From: Streptomonospora mangrovi
Lineage (GTDB): Bacteria; Actinomycetota; Actinomycetes; Streptosporangiales; Streptosporangiaceae
Reading direction: 5' to 3'
Length of the DNA: 37,762 nucleotides
NCBI RefSeq assembly: GCF_027604915.1
Contig: NZ_JAJAQC010000057.1
Location: 1-37,762 of the forward strand
Part shown: piece by piece, positions 1 through 7,066 of the stretch
How positions within the stretch are numbered: the stretch's first letter is position 1
How the letters are laid out: every line of letters starts with the position of its first letter
Made by a program: the position numbers and the translations under genes
Notes under the pieces: model-generated
What the model was told of the DNA's origin: nothing
Seen by the model: only the letters and a program-made list of their open reading frames with translations
The model's database searches: none

Positions 1-36
1 GGGGCGCGGCCGCCCGTCCGGCGGCCGGCCGGACCG

Positions 37-429
37 CTACTCCTCCTGGAGCACCGAGCAGATGGTGCCGGCGGGGTCGGTGAACCACGCGACCGAGGGG
101 CCGCCGTGGCTCGCGCGGGCGATCCCCTTGTCGTCCTGGTCGAAGCCGGGGTAGCGCAGGAACTCCACGCCGCGCGCCGCGAGGGCGTCGACGGCCTCGT
201 CGATGTCGGGCACCGCGAAGTTCAGGACGGTGTAGGTGGCGGGCGTGAAATCGGGCTTGGGGTAGACCAGCACCTGGGCGCCGCCGGGCAGGTGGAGGGT
301 GAGCAGGCCGTGCTCCTCCATGCCCGGGACCGGTTCGACGGTCAGTCCCAGGGTGTCGCGGTAGAACGCGGCGGCCGCGGCGGTGTCGGGCACCGCGAAA
401 CCGCTGTAGGCCGTGCTGTCGCCGAGCAT
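37..429 (-). CDS. VOC-family (glyoxalase/bleomycin-resistance fold) protein
   Basis: A 130-residue single-domain protein of the vicinal oxygen chelate fold. It has two beta-alpha-beta-beta-beta halves: residues ~7-65, with the typical FAVPDTAAAAAFYRDTLGL opening, and ~66-128, with NFAVPDIDEAVDALAARGVEF and the closing WFTDPAGTICSVLQ. The FxDPxGN-like end is the usual VOC signature. The length is normal for a stand-alone domain that works as a dimer. The ATG at 429 is preceded by GGGAG. It lies 33 bp downstream of a second VOC gene on the same strand, so the two are probably co-transcribed. The substrate cannot be told from sequence. VOC proteins include dioxygenases, isomerases, glutathione or thiol transferases and drug-binding proteins. 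Fold assignment is firm, function is open. Confidence 0.85.
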   Translation of the reverse strand: MLGDSTAYSGFAVPDTAAAAAFYRDTLGLTVEPVPGMEEHGLLTLHLPGGAQVLVYPKPDFTPATYTVLNFAVPDIDEAVDALAARGVEFLRYPGFDQDDKGIARASHGGPSVAWFTDPAGTICSVLQEE

Positions 430-462
430 GCCGGCTCCCTTCGTCGTCGGGCGGGTGCGGTG

Positions 463-840
463 TCACATGGCGGCGCGGTGGGCCTCGCTGAGCTGGATGA
501 GCTGGACGTAGTTGCCGTCGGGGTCCACGGCGGTGGCGAACAGGCTGCCGTCGCGGTCCTCCAGCGGGGCCACCCAGGTGGCGCCCATGCGGTCGAGGCG
601 CGCGGCGGCGGCGCGGGCGTCGGGGACCTGGAAGTTGAGGATGAGCCGGCCCGGCTCGGGGTTGGCGGCGCCGATGTCGTCGCGGCTGTCGATCATCAGG
701 TAGACCCCGCCGAACCGCAGCACGCGGTAGGTGTCCACCGCGGAGTCCTCGTCGGGCGCGAACGCCTCGGCGTACCAGGCGTGCAGGCGCCGGGGATCGG
801 TGCTGGACAGCAGCATGCTGTCGAGGGTGGCGGTGCTCAT
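463..840 (-). CDS. VOC-family protein, first gene of the VOC pair
   Basis: A 125-residue VOC-fold protein. The N-terminal half contains STDPRRLHAWYAEAF and a beta strand ending VYLMIDSRDD. The C-terminal half contains LILNFQVPDARAAAARL and TAVDPDGNYVQLIQL, the typical xDPDGNxxxL ending of VOC domains. The start ATG at 840 has a clear AAGGAG ribosome-binding site. It precedes the VOC gene at 37-429 with a short gap. The two are only moderately alike, so this looks like an ancient rather than a recent duplication. Ligand and reaction cannot be inferred; a small-molecule binding or isomerase role is possible. Confidence 0.85.
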   Translation of the reverse strand: MSTATLDSMLLSSTDPRRLHAWYAEAFAPDEDSAVDTYRVLRFGGVYLMIDSRDDIGAANPEPGRLILNFQVPDARAAAARLDRMGATWVAPLEDRDGSLFATAVDPDGNYVQLIQLSEAHRAAM

Positions 841-851
841 CGCGTCTCCTT

Positions 852-886
852 GGTGCGGGTGGTGCGGTGTGGTGCGGTTGGTGCGG
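852..886. repeat. Short imperfect tandem repeat of GGTGCGG
   Basis: The heptamer GGTGCGG occurs four times, at 852, 861, 871 and 880, so with a 9-10 bp period. It lies just upstream of the VOC gene that starts at 840 on the minus strand. It may be simple slippage or a short run of binding sites. Nothing else coding is seen between 841 and 1124. Confidence 0.5.
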
Positions 887-1124
887 CCGGGGCCGGTGCG
901 CCGGCCGGGTCCGAAGCGGAGCGGTCCCGTCGTGCCGTTGTGAGGGGTGACTCCCGGGCGGCCCGAAACTCATCGGCCGGCGGGGACCGGATGTGCGATG
1001 CGGTTTCCGGGGTCAGGGGCGGCGGGTTCGGGTCGGGGCCGGTCGGTGCCGGGCGCGGGTGTCGCACGCCGGCACGCTTGCGCGCTGCCCCGGCGCGTGC
1101 GCGGGCGGGCGCGTAGCGGGCCGC

Positions 1125-1478
1125 TCAATCGTCCTCGCCGGGTTCGACGGCAGAGGTGGACGTGGGCTCCGGCTCCGGATAGGTGGTGGGCTCGGGCGCG
1201 GCGGGCGGGAGGGTGCCCTGGAACTCGGCGGTGCCGTCCCGGGCGCCGTCGCGCCCTCCGTCCCCGCCGCCGTCGCGGTTGTCGCCGGGCCGGGGCGAGG
1301 CGGAGACCGTGACCGTGGCGGTCGCGGTGACCGTGGGCGCGGGCGCGGGGCGGTCGGGCGCCTCGGGGCCGCCGCCCAGGCCGCCGGACAGGGCGGTGCA
1401 CGAGCCGAAGAGGAGCAGGAGCAGCACGATGATCCCGCAGCCGGCCAGCACCGAAACGGGGCGGTTGCTCTGCACCAT
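1125..1478 (-). CDS. Small single-pass membrane protein with acidic Thr/Pro-rich tail
   Basis: A 117-residue protein beginning MVQSNRPVSVLAGCGIIVLL. One hydrophobic segment at ~8-26 is followed by SCTALSGG and a low-complexity tail rich in Pro, Thr, Gly and Asp that ends in an acidic stretch. It is probably an anchored protein with an extracytoplasmic tail. The Cys in GSCTA is not in a convincing lipobox, so a lipoprotein is less likely. The ATG at 1478 was chosen because GAGGAGG lies a few bases upstream; the reading frame runs further upstream but has no protein-like sequence there. It is last in a three-gene minus-strand set with 1543-1866 and 1863-3263. Function is not recognised. Confidence 0.6.
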   Translation of the reverse strand: MVQSNRPVSVLAGCGIIVLLLLLFGSCTALSGGLGGGPEAPDRPAPAPTVTATATVTVSASPRPGDNRDGGGDGGRDGARDGTAEFQGTLPPAAPEPTTYPEPEPTSTSAVEPGEDD

Positions 1479-1542
1479 AGGCGCCTCCTCGTGTCGTGGG
1501 GATGCGTCAGCGGAGGTGGGCGCGGCCCGGCCGCGCGCGGGT

Positions 1543-1866
1543 TCAGCGGGTCGGCGCGTCCTTGCCGGGATCGTCGCCGCGTGTTTCGGTGTCTTCCGGG
1601 TCCTCGGGGTCCTCGGTGCCGACCGCGTCGGCGACCAGGCCCGCGATGCGGTAGTCCACGCGGATGTCGTAGTAGGTGGTGTGCGGCTCGACGCGGTCGG
1701 GCAGGTTGCGGCGGTCGCCGCCGTGGGCGGAATCGGGGTCCGGGTCGCCCGTGAAGCCCGAGGCCACCGACGGCCGGTCGTGGAAGGTGACCTCCTCGGC
1801 CGTGGCGGCGGCCTCGATCTCCACATCGGCCCGGCGCGGGCGGCGGGGTCGGGCCACGGCGCTCAC
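1543..1866 (-). CDS. Hypothetical acidic protein, coupled to the 466-aa gene upstream
   Basis: A 107-residue protein of unknown function. A basic start (VARPRRPRRADVEIEA) leads to a central part that looks folded (HTTYYDIRVDYRIAGLVADAV, ~62-82) and then a strongly acidic tail (EDPEDPEDTE). The GTG start at 1866 overlaps the stop of the upstream gene as GTGA, so translation is coupled. A second GTG nine bases inside could also serve. No enzyme motif, membrane segment or signal peptide is visible. The coupling suggests it acts with the 466-residue protein. Confidence 0.55.
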   Translation of the reverse strand: MSAVARPRRPRRADVEIEAAATAEEVTFHDRPSVASGFTGDPDPDSAHGGDRRNLPDRVEPHTTYYDIRVDYRIAGLVADAVGTEDPEDPEDTETRGDDPGKDAPTR

Positions 1867-3263
1867 CTCGCCTCACGCGCGGCCTGGACGGCGCGGCTCA
1901 CCACGGAACCGGCGTCACGACCCACCTGCCGGGCCCCCGCCCGCACGCCCCGGATGCCGCGCAGGACGCGCTGGGAGGCGGTCGGGTGCGGCTCCGCCCC
2001 GTCCGGCCGTTCGTCGCGGGAGCCGCGGCCCGCACCGTGGTCGGCACGCCGTGGCCGGGGCGCACCGCGCAACGGCGATCCCGTCTCCTGGCGGCCGCCG
2101 TCTCCGCCGCTGTCGTCTCCGGCACCGGATTCGTCGTCGGCGTCCCGGCCGAACGCGGGGCCGGCGTCGTAGTCGAGCCCCGGATCCGGGGAGCCCGGGG
2201 CGGTCCGCCCGCCACCCGACCGATCGGCGGGCGCAGGCGGCGGCGTGTCGGCGGGTCCGGCGTCGTTGCCGCCGGCCGAGGCGTCGATGTCCTCGGGCGG
2301 GGCTTCGGCGTCCGCGCCGGCCGGACCGGTGTCGTCGTAGACGGTGAAGGCGTCGGAGTCCGGTGCCTCGGTGTCCAGGTCGGCGTCCTCCGGCGGCGGT
2401 TCGTCGCCGGGGTAGCCCCATACGGCATCGGCGGCGGCGCTTTCGGCGGCGAGCGGCGTGGCGGGTGCGGCGGCCCCCGTATCCTCCGGCTGCTCACGGG
2501 TGCCGCCGGACCCGGCCGGCGGACGGCTGCCGCCGCCCGCCGCCTCCGGGGAGGCGAACGGTCCGGCCGCGCCACCGGTGACCGCTCCGCCGACAGGTCC
2601 GGCGGCGCGGCCCCCGGCCTCGGCCGCACGGCCCCCGGCATCGGCCGCGCGGCCGACCGCGTCCGTCACCGGCGCCGCCGGGTTGCCGTCGCCGCCCGCC
2701 AGCGCGCCCAGCCCACCGGCCGCCGCCTGGCCCGCGCCCCGGCCGACGGCGTCGGTGGCCCGCCCGGCGACGTTCCCGGCCTCCGCGACCGCCGACTTCA
2801 GCGGCCCGGCCAAGCCCTCCGTGATGAGCTGCGGGTTCTCGTCGATGGTGCGCAGCACCCGCTCGATGATCGCCGCGACGTTGTCCAGCCGCACCTTGAG
2901 CCGCGCCTGCGCCTCCACCCCGCGCAGGGTCAGGGACACCGCGCCCAGGTCGACGTCGGCGCCCACGTTGAGCCGCAGCAGGTCGCCCACCTCCGCCTGG
3001 AGGGACACCCGCGCCCGCAGGTTCTCGACGTCGAGGTCGATCTCGTCCACCGCCAGGTCGGGCACGTCGAGCAGGACGTCCGGCTCCTGGTCGGTGGCGC
3101 CGCGCTTGGCCGGGGCGGCCCGCGTGGCCCGTGCGGCGCGCGTCTCGCGCGGCGCCTCGCCGCCGGTCACCCGGCGCGCCCGCACCCGCCGCTCCGGGGC
3201 CTCGCGGTCGGTCGGGGAACCGGCGCGGTCCCGGCGCGGACCCTCCATGCCGCGTCCAGTCAT
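1863..3263 (-). CDS. Conserved hypothetical protein with amphipathic beta domain and long disordered tail
   Basis: A 466-residue protein without a recognised enzyme domain. Residues 1-70 are very basic and Arg-rich. At ~72-160 there is an ordered block of alternating hydrophobic and acidic residues: LLDVPDLAVDEIDLDVENL, then VSLQAEVGDLLRLNVGADV and LKVRLDNVAAIIERVLRTI. Residues ~170-300 are Gly/Ala-rich with repeated GRAADAGGRAAEAGGR-type units, and the remainder is acidic, Pro-rich and probably disordered. The ATG at 3263 is preceded by GGAGGGAAG; the open frame upstream is not protein-like. I recognise the ordered block only as an actinobacterial hypothetical type. It heads the unit 3263 to 1125. 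A scaffold or surface role is possible but unsupported. Confidence 0.65.
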   Translation of the reverse strand: MTGRGMEGPRRDRAGSPTDREAPERRVRARRVTGGEAPRETRAARATRAAPAKRGATDQEPDVLLDVPDLAVDEIDLDVENLRARVSLQAEVGDLLRLNVGADVDLGAVSLTLRGVEAQARLKVRLDNVAAIIERVLRTIDENPQLITEGLAGPLKSAVAEAGNVAGRATDAVGRGAGQAAAGGLGALAGGDGNPAAPVTDAVGRAADAGGRAAEAGGRAAGPVGGAVTGGAAGPFASPEAAGGGSRPPAGSGGTREQPEDTGAAAPATPLAAESAAADAVWGYPGDEPPPEDADLDTEAPDSDAFTVYDDTGPAGADAEAPPEDIDASAGGNDAGPADTPPPAPADRSGGGRTAPGSPDPGLDYDAGPAFGRDADDESGAGDDSGGDGGRQETGSPLRGAPRPRRADHGAGRGSRDERPDGAEPHPTASQRVLRGIRGVRAGARQVGRDAGSVVSRAVQAAREAR

Positions 3264-3692
3264 GCTTCCCTCCCCGGCGGCGCGCATTGGCCCGGGACCC
3301 CGGGACGCGGAGCGTCCCGCCGGTTGCGGCGGTCCGACGCGGCCCTGCGCGCCACCCTGTGGCTGTACGGCGGCGGCTGCCCCTGATGCCCCGGGAAAAA
3401 CCCTTTTGACCTGGTGTTTCCCAGCCATGGAGGCCGCTGCGGGGTGGCGCGGCGCGCCAGGCGCGCCCCGGACCGCCCAGTGGCGGCCCCGCCGGTCCGA
3501 CGTGCCCGCAGCGGGGAGCCGACCGCGTTCCGATGAAGGCGCGGGGGCGGGCACCGGTGTGCGGCACCTCTCGTCCGGCGGCCGCCGCCGGAACTTCCCG
3601 CCTCCTGCCGACGACTGCTCTTATGGGCAGTCCAGGGCCTGCCCGCCCGCCGTCCCCGCCGTCCCCGTCCACACGCTCCCGGAGCCGCCGCC
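3264..3692. other. Divergent intergenic region, 429 bp
   Basis: No convincing gene lies here. It separates the minus-strand three-gene unit from the plus-strand MFS gene, so it must hold promoters for both. The part around 3390-3420 is locally AT-richer and includes TTTTGACC. A short inverted repeat near 3613-3632 is listed separately. No RNA gene is seen. Confidence 0.6.
3613..3632. promoter_or_regulatory. Inverted repeat GACTGC-N8-GCAGTC upstream of MFS gene
   Basis: Perfect 6-bp arms (3613-3618 and 3627-3632) flank the AT-rich octamer TCTTATGG, 61 bp before the start codon of the MFS permease. Size and position suit an operator for a dimeric repressor over the core promoter. The regulator is not identified. 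Confidence 0.4.
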
Positions 3693-4955
3693 ATGTCCGA
3701 AAGCACCCCGGCCACCCCGGGCACCCCGGCCACCCCGCCGCCGCGCGCCGACGACGGCCCGGAGCGGGGCGCCCCCGTCGGGCTCACCGTCCTGCTCACG
3801 TCGGTCATGGCGTTCTCGATGGCCCAGCTCTTCATCGTGGGGGCGCTCGGCCCGGCCCTCGTCGACGAACTGCGCATGAGCACCACCATGCTCGGCTTCA
3901 CGACGACGGTCGGCTTCGCCACCGCCGCGCTGCTCTCCCCCCTGGCGGGCCGGGTGGTCGACCGGTTCGGCGCGCGGCGCTGCCTGGTGGCGCTGCTGGC
4001 GCTCACGGCGCTGGCCCTCGCCTCGATCAGCGCCGCGCCCGGCTACGGGGTCCTGCTGCTGGCGATCACCCTGGGCGGCCTGCCGCAGGCGCTCGCCAAC
4101 CCCGCCACCAACACGGTGATCCTCGCCGTGGTGCCGCCCCGGCGCCGGGGGGCGGTCACGGGGTGGAAGCAGTCGGGCGTGCAGATGGGCGCGTTCGCGG
4201 CCGGGCTGCCGGTCGCGGCGCTCGCGGCCGCGGCGGGGTGGCGGTTCGCGGTGGCGTGCGCGGCCGTGGCGGCGGCCTGCGCCGCCGTGTGGGCCTGGCG
4301 CGCGGTGCCCGCCGCCCCGCCGCGCCCGGCGGACGGGCGCCCGGCGCCGGGGCGGGTGCCCGCGTCGGTGGTCTGGCTGGCGGTGTTCTCGCTGCCGCTG
4401 GGGGGCGGGCTGGCCTCCATCAACACCTACCTGCCGCTCTTCGCCGCCGCCGACCTGGGGTACCGGGAGTTCGGCGCGGCGGTGCTGGTGGCGGTGCTGG
4501 GGGTCTGCGGTATCGCGGGCCGGGTGCTGTGGGCGCGGCTGGCCGGAGGCGACGGCGCCCGCGCCGACCGGCTGCCCGTGGTGCTGGCGGCGGGCGCCGT
4601 GCTGGGGCCGGTGCTCATCGGGGTGGCGCCGCTGCTGCCCGGCGCGGGCGCGTCGGCGTGGGCGGGCGCGGTCGCCATCGGCGCGTTCGCGGTGGCGGCC
4701 AACGCCGTCTCGATGCTGATCGTGATGCGCCGCGCCGCCCCGGTCGCGGCGGGCCGCGACTCCGCCCTGGTGTCGGCCGGGTTCTTCGCGGGATTCGCCG
4801 TGGGGCCGCCCGCCTTCGGGGTGATCGCCGACGCCTGGGGCTTCGGCGCGGGGTGGGCGGCGGTGGCGGTGCAGTTCGCGCTGGCGGCGGCCATCGCCCT
4901 GGCCTGGCGCACCGCCGACCGCCCGGCCGCCGATGGGGCGGGAGCGGATCGGTGA
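3693..4955 (+). CDS. Major facilitator superfamily permease
   Basis: A 420-residue inner-membrane transporter of the normal MFS length with about 12 hydrophobic helices. After a polar ~30-residue N-terminus, the first helices lead to the loop-2/3 signature region GRVVDRFGARRCLVALLAL (~86-104). The two six-helix halves are separated by a Pro/Arg-rich loop around residues 205-222. The helix pattern and the GxPQALANPATNTVI stretch recall cyanate/nitroimidazole-type (CynX/NimT) or sugar/drug MFS members, but the substrate cannot be assigned. The ATG at 3693 has GGAG about ten bases upstream. The gene stands alone on the plus strand and ends at a strong hairpin. Confidence 0.85.
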   Translation: MSESTPATPGTPATPPPRADDGPERGAPVGLTVLLTSVMAFSMAQLFIVGALGPALVDELRMSTTMLGFTTTVGFATAALLSPLAGRVVDRFGARRCLVALLALTALALASISAAPGYGVLLLAITLGGLPQALANPATNTVILAVVPPRRRGAVTGWKQSGVQMGAFAAGLPVAALAAAAGWRFAVACAAVAAACAAVWAWRAVPAAPPRPADGRPAPGRVPASVVWLAVFSLPLGGGLASINTYLPLFAAADLGYREFGAAVLVAVLGVCGIAGRVLWARLAGGDGARADRLPVVLAAGAVLGPVLIGVAPLLPGAGASAWAGAVAIGAFAVAANAVSMLIVMRRAAPVAAGRDSALVSAGFFAGFAVGPPAFGVIADAWGFGAGWAAVAVQFALAAAIALAWRTADRPAADGAGADR

Positions 4956-4957
4956 CG

Positions 4958-4996
4958 GGCGGGGCGGCGGCGCTGAGGCATGGCCGCCGCCCCGCC
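4958..4996. terminator. GC hairpin between convergent MFS and acyl-CoA dehydrogenase genes
   Basis: A perfect 14-bp stem (4958-4971 with 4983-4996) and an 11-nt loop begin just after the MFS stop codon. There is no T-tract, as is usual in actinomycetes. It could serve both convergent genes. Confidence 0.7.
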
Positions 4997-5076
4997 GCCT
5001 TCCCCCACCACGGGTGCGCGATCCGGTCACCGCCCGCCCCCGACCGCCCGCCGCACTCGGCACCTCGTCGCTCGAA

Positions 5077-6372
5077 TCAGCCGCTGGGCGCCGCCCGGTG
5101 ACTGCGTGCCCTCAGGACCCGGCCCACCCGCGCGTCGTTCGGCGGAGGCGGCTGGCCGCCTGGAGGCGGCGGCGTGGTTTCGGCGTACTGCCGCAGGAGG
5201 CGTCCTGCGAAGGACGCGATGTGGGACTCGTCCGGTCCGTCGAGGATGCGGGCTTGGCGGGCCACCCGGTAGAGGCGGGGGAGCGGGGTGTCCGGCCCGA
5301 GTCCCTCGGCGCCGTGGACCTGCACGGCCGCGTCGGTGACGGTGGAGAGCATGCGCGCGGCGGCGACCTTGGCCAGGGCCACGGCCTGGCGGGCGTCGCC
5401 CTCGGCGGCCACCTCGCGTACGGCCGCGTCGATCAGCGGGCGGGTTCCGGCGATGGCCAGGTGCGCCTCGAACACCAACCGCCGCACGAGCTGGTGGTCG
5501 CCCAGCGGCGGGCTGCCGCGCCCGGTCTCGGCTGCCCGGCGCAGCAGCAGCCCGTAGGCGCGCTCCGCCTGCCCGAGCCACCGCAGGCAGCGCAGCGTGC
5601 GGCCCAGCGCGATGCGCTCGGAGGCGATGGCCAGGCCCGCGCCGGGGGTGCCGAGGACGTGCTCGGCCCCGACGCGGACGCCGTCGAAGGCGATCTCGTA
5701 CTGGCCGCCCGCGCCCAGCATCGGCAGCTCGCGCTCCACGCGCACGCCGGGCAGGCCGGTGGGCAGGCAGAACATCGTCAGCCCGCCGTCCGCGCCGGCG
5801 GGGCCGCCGGCGCGGGCGAGGACGGTTACGAGGTCCGCCTCGGCGGCGCCGGTGACGAACCACTTGCGGCCGCTGAGGACCCAGCCGCCGCCCTCGGGCG
5901 CGGCGCGCGTGGCGATCTCGGCGGGGCGCGTGCCGCGCACGCCCGGCTCGGTCATGGCGTAGCACGCCCGCGCGCGGCCGGACGCGAGGTCGGCGAGGTG
6001 GCGACGCCGCAGCTCCGGGCGGGCGTGGCGGTCGAGCATGCGGACGTCGAGGAGGGCGGCCGACCCCAGCGCCGCCGGGCCGTGGTCGCTGCGCCCCTCC
6101 TCGACGGCCAGGGGCGCGTAGTCGGTGAGGGAGAGCCCCCGGCCGCCCAGGGCGCGCGGCAGCGGCAGGGCCCAGAGCCCGGCGGCCTTGGCGCGCTTGT
6201 TCAACGCGGTGAGGAGCGGCCCCCGGTCGGCGCCCGGGGCGTCGAGCGCGTCTTCGGCGGGTTCGACGTGCTCGGCGACGAACGCCCGTACCCGCTCCGC
6301 GAGCCCTGAGGCGTCGTCGCCGGGGGAGCCGGACGCGGGGCGCGCGCGGGTCGCCTGCTCACTGGTGCTCAT
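5077..6372 (-). CDS. Acyl-CoA dehydrogenase family flavoenzyme
   Basis: A 431-residue FAD-dependent acyl-CoA dehydrogenase. The order is an alpha-helical N-domain (~20-125), a beta middle domain with ACYAMTEPGVRGTRPAEIAT and the WVLSGRKWFVTGA strand (FAD/substrate contacts, ~135-175), and a helical C-domain containing LRCLRWLGQAERAYGLL and the active-site region ARILDGPDESH near ~390. The DGPDE form resembles the ACAD10/11-type enzymes rather than short-chain mitochondrial ACADs, where a Glu in a different context is the base. The C-terminal ~30 residues are Pro/Arg-rich. The ATG at 6372 (MSTSEQ) was chosen over 6444 because GAAAGG precedes it. It is divergent from the CoA-transferase/ligase pair and probably works on the same acyl-CoA. 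Confidence 0.88.
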   Translation of the reverse strand: MSTSEQATRARPASGSPGDDASGLAERVRAFVAEHVEPAEDALDAPGADRGPLLTALNKRAKAAGLWALPLPRALGGRGLSLTDYAPLAVEEGRSDHGPAALGSAALLDVRMLDRHARPELRRRHLADLASGRARACYAMTEPGVRGTRPAEIATRAAPEGGGWVLSGRKWFVTGAAEADLVTVLARAGGPAGADGGLTMFCLPTGLPGVRVERELPMLGAGGQYEIAFDGVRVGAEHVLGTPGAGLAIASERIALGRTLRCLRWLGQAERAYGLLLRRAAETGRGSPPLGDHQLVRRLVFEAHLAIAGTRPLIDAAVREVAAEGDARQAVALAKVAAARMLSTVTDAAVQVHGAEGLGPDTPLPRLYRVARQARILDGPDESHIASFAGRLLRQYAETTPPPPGGQPPPPNDARVGRVLRARSHRAAPSG

Positions 6373-6951
6373 GGCATGGCCTTTCGCTGACACGAACGGG
6401 ACTGCGGAGGCGGGGTGAATGAGGTGGGGAGGGGCTGCGGTCACCGGAGCGGCGGATGGGAGGGAGCGGGGTGGGCGGCGGTCGGACGCCGCTCGGTTCC
6501 GTCCGGGTGATCAGGCCGGCGGGGCGGGTGTGAAGGCATCGGTGGCGGCTGGGTGGGTGGCCGACGGGGGTGCGGCTTCCTCGCCGGGCGGCCCGCCGAT
6601 CGCCCGCACCTCCCGGTGCGCGGGTGAGTGCGGCCACAGAGGGCCGGAGGTGGTTCCCGCCGCTGCCCCGGTTCTGCGCGGAGGGGCGGTTGCCGCAGAC
6701 CCTCTTCGGTGCTGACCCTCCGCCCCCGTCCGGACTTCTCGGGTCGCGTTCCGCGAAGGGGGGTCCGCATCGGGTGGTGACCGCCGGGTTGCCGTGGGTG
6801 GCCGGATGCGGTCTTCCCGCGACGGCGGCTGAACTGCGGCGGGACGGCGGGTGCTCGCGTTTGCTCAGGCCACGGCGTTGCCGAACGGGCTTGGTGATCA
6901 TGGCGTCGCAGTGTGTTCCCGGTCATGTCCGCCGCCTTTTCGCTCCGCCGA
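6373..6951. other. Divergent intergenic region before the structured leader
   Basis: About 580 bp without a convincing gene, between the dehydrogenase (minus) and the CoA-transferase (plus). Short frames exist on both strands but have no protein-like composition. A weak sigma70-like pair TTGCCG (6878-6883) and TGGCGT (6901-6906), 17 bp apart, could drive the plus-strand pair and would place the 71-nt inverted repeat at 6952-7022 in the transcript. Confidence 0.45.
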
Positions 6952-7022
6952 GGGAACTGGGGTCGCGTCCGCTTCGACTGCTTCTGTGACGAGAAGTCGG
7001 AGACGCGACGACGGAAGTTCCC
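6952..7022 (+). promoter_or_regulatory. 71-nt nested inverted repeat (candidate structured leader or operator)
   Basis: Three nested perfect stems can be read directly. The outer pair is GGGAACT (6952-6958) with AGTTCCC (7016-7022). The middle pair is GTCGCGTC (6962-6969) with GACGCGAC (7002-7009). The inner pair is CTTCT (6981-6985) with AGAAG (6992-6996), closed by a GTGACG loop. Between them are asymmetric internal loops of 3/6 and 11/5 nt. It ends 44 nt before the ATG of the CoA-transferase gene. It matches no riboswitch family I know. It may act as an RNA attenuator or as a large protein-binding site. Confidence 0.55.
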
Positions 7023-7066
7023 GCGCTCCGGCTCCCGCTTCTGATGCGTGACCAGAAGGATGCGAT

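Noticed and set aside
1863-3263. Collagen-like or PE/PPE-type surface protein
   Set aside because: The Gly/Ala repeats lack the GXY period and there is no signal peptide or PE/PPE start.
6952-7022. Intrinsic terminator or known riboswitch
   Set aside because: It lies before a start codon rather than after a stop, has no T-tract, and shows none of the conserved boxes of cobalamin, SAM, TPP or similar riboswitches that I know.
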